Below are positions 57,810-64,000 of a stretch of DNA of 64,000 bases, in pieces (the stretch's first letter is position 1; the number at the start of each line of letters is the position of its first letter). The stretch lies in the NCBI GenBank assembly GCA_930367215.1, contig OV884057.1, forward strand, positions 108,711,284-108,775,283, in the 5' to 3' direction. This stretch comes from Pollenia angustigena. Taxonomy: Eukaryota; Arthropoda; Insecta; Diptera; Polleniidae. A model generated the notes under the pieces. It was not told where the DNA came from. It searched no databases and saw only the letters and a list, made by a program, of their open reading frames with translations. Both the position numbers and the translations under genes were made by a program.

Positions 57810-57930
57810 CTGGTACTCACTAATACACAACCAAAAAATTTTTGGAAATGCCTGGTCTAAAGCAGGGATTTCCATTTCTTTGCACAATTAATTGTGCACA
57901 CCAACACTTACACATATTTTTATGCTCTTC

Positions 57931-58736
57931 CCCAACAAACACGAAGTCAAACCTTTGATATGAAATGACTTTGTCATTTGACATCAAACACAATTCTCAA
58001 ACGTTTTTCAATTGTTTGATTTAACATTTAAATTCAAATTGATAATGATTTAAAAATAAACATTTGATATCAAATGTTTTATCAATTTGATGTCAAATGT
58101 TAAATCAAATCAAAAATAAACTTGGCAATACTAAAGCGAAAAATAAATGTAATCATTAAAAATGGCGATTAAAGTTAAATTTGTTACTTTGCGGTTACAT
58201 GTGTTTTACTATTAAAAATAAATTTTAATATAAAGTGAACAGCTTATTTCTTATGAAAAATAAAAATTATTTGTGAGTAATTTCAATTATTAAAAATACG
58301 AAAAAAAGGAAAATAAAACGGGAAAGTGAAGAAAGTTTGTTGAACGATCGCGGTGCTACAATCCTCAAAATAAAAGGGAGCCAAGTAGTTTGTCTTTCCA
58401 AGAATTAGAGGACATTATTTAATCTTTAAGGTATAGTGCCGAATGTTTATCTCACAGTTTATTTAAATAAATAATAAATTTATATTAAAAAAATTAAATA
58501 TTTTTATTTATATTCCACATTGTATTATAATCCACATTTAAAAAACATTTGAGAATTACGTTTGAAAGCAAGTTGAAAATAAAGGCATTTTTCAATTTGA
58601 AAATAATTTCCCCTTTTTGTTGAGAACGCTATGATTTTCAAATGATTTTCAAATCATTATCAAACGTTTGTAGTTTGAGAAAACGTTTGATTTCAAATCA
58701 TTTTCAATTTGAAATCAAAACTTCGTGTTTGTTGGG
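57931..58736. mobile_element. 806-bp TIR element CCCAACAAACACGAAG, TSD TC
   Basis: CCCAACAAACACGAAGT and inverted ACTTCGTGTTTGTTGGG. TC on both sides; E3 supplies the empty site (ATGCTCTTCAATTCAG, 54,634-54,649). Ends are packed with CAAATGATT/CAAACGTTTGA palindromic repeats. Non-coding. Confidence 0.85.
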
Positions 58737-58754
58737 TCAATTCAGTCGTCGATG

Positions 58755-60366
58755 CAGTGTGACCACAACTACAAAAAAATTGGATGCTAAATGGGGATTA
58801 AAACAATGCTAAAAATGCTAAAAATAAAATTTGAAAATGCTAAAAAAATGCTAAAATTTCTTAAATAATTGTATCATTTTAATAAATTAATTATTCATTA
58901 ATTTACCTGAAAATATTATATTTCTTTAAAATAAAATAAAGTTTACATAAAAAAAGATTATAGACATACATATAATTATTTAATAAAAGCAATTCAGTAG
59001 TTTGACAAAAGTTAGCGATTTTTTAACCAAAAAAACAAAAAGCCCTATCTACAAAATATTACATGATAAACGCTTAAAGCCCTAACCTACAGTTTGCAAA
59101 ATATACAACATTGTCAACTGTCAAAAAAACTGTTAAGGCGCAGCCATAATGTGCTTAAGTTGGCTTAAGCAAATGTGCGAATACATGTAAATCATATGAG
59201 GCAAACCATATTGTACTTAAAGAAAATTTTTGGTAAGTTTTATGAAACTATCATTTGCTTAAGCAAAGTGCGAAACAGATCGCACATACCGTACGGAATC
59301 AAAGGTTTTTTGTTTTTGAAATACATTTGAGAGACTTTTTGTTAATTTTTGACAGCAGGTTAAGCAAGGCTATGCATATTATGGTTGGGCCTTTAGGTTT
59401 TACAAGAAAAGTACAAGAAAAATACATTTTAAACAGTTTAAGGCGATTAATAAATTTAACATTTTAACTGGTTTTTTTTGTAAAATTTTCAAAATGTTAG
59501 ATAGGGTTTTTTGTGTTTTAGGTTACGATATACCTACATATCTGTAGTAAATAATATCTGCAGTAAATAATAATTGCTTAAGTCGAAATTTCGTGTTTTG
59601 CGATATTAAGGGTTTTGTCTAAAATGAAATGTGTGTTGTATTGTGAAAGTTTAAATATAAATGCGTATAGTTTTATTAATAATGACATTTTATACTTGAA
59701 ATTTAGCTGCGTCATAGATCTTGAATAAAATAACAAGAATATGTAATCAAATTAAAAACACTTAAGTCAACTTAAGCCATTATTATTTATTGCCAGAGAT
59801 ATACATTATTAAATACAAAATATATGTAAAAACAAAAATTGTCATTGAAAACATAAAAGGCTATTCAACAGCATTTTCAGTAAATTTAATTACACATTAA
59901 ACACATCATTATATGAATAGTTTCGAAAGTGTTGGTCAAAATACCATTAGAATATGATCTGTTTTCATCATATTCTTAACACCTATCCAGCATTCAATAG
60001 TTGACCTTTGGTCCATCAATTCGTATACATTCAGCTTTTGCCATTGCTGTTCCAAAACCGTTATTTCTTCTGTAATAAAATCTACCATTTCTTCTTTAAT
60101 TTTTTTTTGGTGTTTACAGGGTTGCTATTATTATACATTATTATAAATGACAAAATCCAATTATAGAGATTGACAGAAGTGATAAGTTATATTGTGAAAT
60201 AGCAATATAGGTATAAAATTTTTAAGATTAAAAAATGCTAAATAATGCTTAAAAAATTATTACAAAAATGCTGAAAATAATGCTAAATGCTATTTGAAAA
60301 ATTCGCTGCTAAATCAAAATAAATAATGCAAAATTTAGCAGTGAAAATGCTAAAAGGGTCACACTG
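58755..60366. mobile_element. Non-autonomous hAT, TIR CAGTGTGACC, TSD CGTCGATG
   Basis: CAGTGTGACCAC and inverted GGGTCACACTG; CGTCGATG at 58,747-58,754 and 60,367-60,374; empty site in E3 at 54,651-54,658. Both ends are rich in AAAATGCTAAA repeats. A Tourist-like MITE is nested at 59,136-59,392. No transposase. Confidence 0.9.
59136..59392. mobile_element. Tourist-like MITE, second copy of the AGGC...AGCCATAATGTG family, TSD TTA
   Basis: AGGCGCAGCCATAATGTGC and inverted ATTATGGTTGGGCCT; TTA at 59,133-59,135 and 59,393-59,395. Confidence 0.85.
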
Positions 60367-61672
60367 CGTCGATGTGACTTCGACAAGTGTACATGTCTAG
60401 CGGATGCTATATTACTTTGTTTCAGCTAATACTCAAAAAATATTGTGCGGTCAAAAATGCTTTTGGTAACATCCAATGCCTTGCGTGCAATTTTTATTTA
60501 GAGTTTAAATTTTAAGACTTAAATGTAGAATAATATAACATTTCATAAGTTTACATGCAAAGCAAAGAACTTTGCAAAATGGTAATTATTTCAGATTTAA
60601 AATAAATTTTTAATATTTCAGATAAAAATGCGTTAACCGATATATTACACTGCTTTACAAATTTTTAATTTTGAAAAGTACCAAGAACGCCACATGCCTA
60701 GATAAGTTAATTGGGACCTCTTGAAAACGAAAAACCCTGTATTTTTTTCCTAACGTTTTTTAGATAACGGTACTTTTGTGCTTTTCGGTGTATGGTCCCA
60801 ATCAAACCCTTGTGGAGCCCAACCGAAAAATCCGATAAAATAAAACAATATAAAATTCCGTTTTTTTTAAATACGTTAAAACTGACGAATTTAAAAAACA
60901 CAGAATTTTATATGAGATGAACATATTGTCGTTCCACACAATCCTTAATAAAAATTATTTTTTATCCGATTTTTTTCAAATTACGCTTAAAATGTTCCAA
61001 TAAAACATTCCAGATATTTAATATAACGTAGAAAAAAAACGAAATAAAAATGAAAAATTTTTAAAAAAAAAACATAAAAAATAGGCAAATTTTGAGGTGC
61101 CATAACTCAGCCATTTCTTATTAGGAAAATCCATAGTTTTCAGTGAGCTTTTTTAAGTGCAATTTTGTCAAAATGCCTTCGATATCACAACGGTATCAAA
61201 AAATATAATATTAAATTGAGAACCCTCAAGATTTCATATGATGTATGAGCTTCATAGCTCCCAAACCAAATTTTTTTTGCCCAAAATTTACACATCTCTA
61301 ATATAAGAATTTAATTACTTTCGATGAAACTTCTTTATATAGATGGACTGTTTTACGTTCTTATTTATTAGAAATGAAGTGCATTTAAAATTTATGTTTT
61401 TGGAAAATATAACAAAAACACAATTTTAAGCCTACAATTTAATTTTGTATAAATACCGCAATTACGTATTTTAATTTAAATATGTAGTTTCCATAATAAA
61501 AAGTAGTTTCTTTTAAAACATAATAATTTTTACTTTTTTGCCTTTGTTATAAAAAAATTTCAAGATTTTTCTCTTCAAAATAAGATTTTTTCGCCAAAAG
61601 AAGATTTTCCTTCCAAATCTTCTGGCAACGCTGTACACAACCAAAAAATTTTTGGAAATGCCTGGTCTAAAG

Positions 61673-62036
61673 TTATTTGAAATTCGACAAAATTATTAAA
61701 GTAACACACCAGTGTTTTGTTTGCCTAGGTTTATGCAAGGTATATTTCGCAGACATAAAGTATATTTATAGCAGGTAGCCGCGAGATTACAACAATTGTA
61801 CAATAAAACAAACAACAGGGCTTTTTATTGTTGTTATGCGATACGAACTATCAAACAGCAAAGGGGTTGGTAAGAGACAAAGCAAGGCGAATTTAAGAAG
61901 GTAAACTCAATTCTTCAGCCGCTCATCAGCTGTTTTCACGGCGAATTAACAAAAAATAGGGAAACGTCAAAATATAATTTTGTTTATGTTTCGCACCAAA
62001 ATAACCGAAAAAGTTTCTTAGAAAAACTGCGAATAA
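61673..62036. other. No recognisable feature; ancestral right flank of the hAT array
   Basis: It begins TTATTTGAAATTCGAC directly after the fifth GTCTAAAG. Unstructured AT-rich sequence. Confidence 0.4.
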
Positions 62037-62174
62037 GTCTGGGATCACACTATGAAAGTTTTCTTTCAGAAAGTCTGAGTTTATTGGTGAGAGTGGAAGA
62101 GAACATGATTTTCTTCTCTCCTCTCTCACCCATAAACTCAGACTTTCTGAAGAAAACTTTCATAGTGTGAACCC
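62037..62174. mobile_element. Hairpin MITE (GTCTGGGATCACACTATG), cut by a hAT
   Basis: Sister of 33,206-33,340. The right arm reads to GTGTGAACCC and then meets CAGGCGCGG, so the last bases of the arm lie beyond the hAT, outside the window. TAA precedes it (62,034-62,036). Confidence 0.75.
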
Positions 62175-62576
62175 CAGGCGCGGATCCAGCTTGAGCTTTA
62201 GGGGGAGGGGAAATTTGTTTGATACAAAAAAGTAAAAAATTAGTTTTTAAAAGTTTATTAAAAACAATATGTTTATTAGGGTAAGTACTTTTTGCAATTT
62301 CTGCGAATATCAAATTCTTCATCGTATAGTCCGTATAGAACGTGAAAAAAATATTAAGAAATTATGTATTACTTTTTCGCGACCGTGAAGAAAGTTGCCG
62401 CACCAAACACGATAAAGTTTTGAATTTAAATTTTTCTCCTTACTATACAAAATTAACATTTAATAACAAAATTTTGAGTATTTTCTAATAATTTCATGAA
62501 TATAACAAGATCTTACCATTTGTACGGAAGAGCGCAAAAAAAATCGCGACTCTATTTCGCGTTTTTTTTTAACTAA

Positions 62577-62955
62577 AGGTGCTATCAGACGGGATGTATT
62601 TTACATACGTACTGTCAAATTTTCCATCTGTAAAAGTTGTACACATCGTGTGATACATATGAAACTTTGCATGTGTAAAATACATGTGGAAATACATATG
62701 TAACTTTTTCGATTATAACACGCTCTATTTTCCTGTGGCAAACATAAACAAAACAGCTGGTTTGTTTTGAAACGTAAACAAAAGTCAGCTTTTGTTTACA
62801 TTTATAGGTTATGTCATAAGGAAAAACATAAGCAGGTGTGATAGCAAAAATTATGAATCGTATGTAAAATGGAAATTTTGACATACATACGGAATTACAT
62901 ATGGGTAAGAAAAGTGACAGTACATATGTAAAATACATCCCGTCTGATAGCACCT
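62577..62955. mobile_element. 379-bp Tourist-like MITE, TSD TAA
   Basis: AGGTGCTATCAGACGGGATG and inverted CATCCCGTCTGATAGCACCT; TAA at 62,574-62,576 and 62,956-62,958. TACATATGTAAAATACAT motifs recur in both arms. Confidence 0.85.
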
Positions 62956-63467
62956 TAAATTGTAATGGCAAATGATAGATGTTGTGATAGATGAGTTGTT
63001 TGGTAGATATATGAAACAGTGATAATTTTCAGCAGCGTACTAATATATGCGCGGAATGAGCTATTTAAATTGCACAAGATATTTTTCCATTATGTAAATC
63101 AACTCGCACTTTAAACTTAAAATTTATTTCATTAAACCCAAAAAAATAGCTTTACATTTTTGTTATACAGTTACTTATTTTATGTATTTATGCCTGTATG
63201 CACAAAAATAATTTAAATTTAATAAAGGCTTGAAAACCAAATTTTCTATAAACATTTTCCTTAATAAACGTTTATTAAATTTTATAATCATTTATGAATA
63301 TGGGAGCTAAAATATATAGCATATATAAACCATAAATGTACTATATATAATGTGTATGGAAATTAAAAAAAAATTTGAGGAGCTTTAGAAATTGCATTTG
63401 GTGCGGAAACTTTTTTGGCCAAAATGGCCTAAAACTCAACAAAAAGGTTAAATAAAATATAAGATCA

Positions 63468-63699
63468 GGGGCCTAATTCTGGCAGTCGTGATCGAGTAAT
63501 TTCTCGATTCGAAAGCAATTTTATTTCAGTCAATACTGAACGAATCGAAATTATTTTTTCAATATTGTGAAACGCAAATGAATTATTTATAACACTGAAA
63601 AAATAATTCCGATTCGTTCAGTATTGACTGAAATAATTAGATATTAAATTGCTTTCGAATCGAGAAAGTACTTGATCACGACTGCCAGAATCAGGCCCC
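63468..63699. mobile_element. Foldback MITE with ~100-bp arms
   Basis: GGGGCCTAATTCTGGCAGTC and inverted GACTGCCAGAATCAGGCCCC type ends; the arms continue through CTCGATTCGAAAGCAATT and CAGTCAATACTGAACGAATC nearly to the centre. No clear TSD. Confidence 0.75.
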
Positions 63700-63702
63700 A
63701 GT

Positions 63703-64000
63703 TCAATATACATTAAGCTTTTAAAATAAGCAATTTATGATTTCCTTGTGAGGCAAATTTAGACAGTACAGTTTATCTTCTGTCATTGTTGATCCGAGCC
63801 ATGTTTTTATTCGACGAAGGGAAGGAAATGACCTTCCGCTCGTAGCTTTACTGACGAGCATTGAAAAGAAAATTTGAAATATTTTTCTTAGATTTGGGTA
63901 GATATCTTCATCACAGTTTTTTAAAGCATGTACAACGTTATCTGATAGATCAGGCTCAAGTTTAGATCTTAGTAGGTGTTTATCTCTTTTATCAAATATA
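63703..64000 (-). pseudogene. hAT transposase C-terminal remnant (copy C), runs off window
   Basis: Reverse complement of the 18,180-18,480 region, including the SERSF-LRRIKTW dimerisation motif near 63,795-63,845. Broken like copies A and B. Confidence 0.75.

Larger units (their letters stand above)
54579..57854 (+). mobile_element. hAT array unit E3
   Basis: It starts CAGGGATTTCCATATC and ends TTTTTGGAAATGCCTG. Two CCCTGCAAATAA MITEs (near each end) and an 869-bp insertion (55,604-56,472) interrupt it. Own sequence has a short N-terminal transposase fragment (KNAFGNIQCLAC, about 55,105-55,150) joined by deletion to the intergenic block and then the C-terminal transposase part. Confidence 0.88.
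57863..61664 (+). mobile_element. hAT array unit E4
   Basis: Starts CAGGGATTTCCATTTC, ends TTTTTGGAAATGCCTG. It shares with E3 the same internal deletion joining the N-terminal transposase fragment (CCAATGCCTTGCGTGCAATT) to non-coding sequence. Two further elements are inserted (57,931-58,736 and 58,755-60,366). From about 60,645 to 61,635 it departs from E3; this stretch shows no gene and may be another insertion with unclear ends. Confidence 0.85.
33872..61672 (+). mobile_element. Tandem array of four hAT elements sharing the 8-bp target GTCTAAAG
   Basis: GTCTAAAG stands at 33,872-33,879, 41,142-41,149, 54,571-54,578, 57,855-57,862 and 61,665-61,672, always in the same orientation. Every internal copy is preceded by an element end (...CACTG or ...GCCTG) and followed by an element start (CAGGGAT...). 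The four units are E1 33,880-41,141, E2 41,150-54,570, E3 54,579-57,854 and E4 57,863-61,664. E2-E4 share ends CAGGGATTTCCAT and inverted CAGGCATTTCCA; E1 has CAGGGATGTCA / CAGTGATGTCA. An 8-bp duplication and CAGGG-type ends are hAT hallmarks. Confidence 0.9.
62175..64000 (-). mobile_element. hAT element, CAGGCGCGG family, copy C, reverse orientation, incomplete at window end
   Basis: It starts CAGGCGCGGATCCAGC, the complement of the right end of copies A and B. The expected target duplication is GTGAACCC (62,167-62,174), its partner lying outside. The middle (62,340-63,700) differs from A and B and contains two younger repeats. 62,956-63,467 shows nothing recognisable. Confidence 0.8.

Overview
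The window looks like repeat-dense nuclear DNA of a higher (schizophoran, probably calyptrate) fly. The sequence is very AT-rich. It holds one intact host gene, Ppt2, with tiny 60-70 bp introns and TATCGATA (DREF-type) motifs upstream. It also carries DINE-1/mini-me-like repeats with their (GACR)n/(GTCY)n tracts and an element with a P-element-like terminus. The species cannot be named from sequence alone.

Layout. 1-9.7 kb: DINE-like repeats, a 1.3 kb TIR element, and a 6.5 kb composite module (two DINE blocks around a 2.9 kb core with two tRNA-like Pol III promoters). 9.7-16.3 kb: a broken Ty1/copia element with one LTR, next to two nested TIR elements. 16.3-19.3 kb: a Myb/SANT-like pseudogene split by a hAT element. 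19.3-29.8 kb: tandem repeats, a DINE-like element with a 153-bp internal array, many short MITEs, and a possible BED-finger exon on the minus strand. 29.8-31.3 kb: Ppt2 (lysosomal thioesterase), five exons, apparently functional. 31.3-33.8 kb: further MITEs.

The main structure is at 33,872-61,672. Four hAT-type elements lie head to tail, separated and flanked by five exact copies of the same 8-bp target site, GTCTAAAG. Each is loaded with later insertions, up to four levels deep. E2 (13.4 kb) holds a DINE and a 10.6 kb-interrupted TIR element, which holds a second copy of the composite module, which in turn holds another hAT and a P-like element that share one target site (GTACATAC). That inner hAT carries a 645-bp inverted duplication of its transposase gene, a natural hairpin locus. 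61.7-64 kb: a MITE cut by a third copy of the CAGGCGCGG hAT, which runs off the window.

Apart from Ppt2 and the uncertain BED exon, every coding trace is a transposase or polymerase remnant with stops, frameshifts or deletions. Several insertions are proven inside the window by an unoccupied paralogous site, which gives exact target-site duplications and an order of events.
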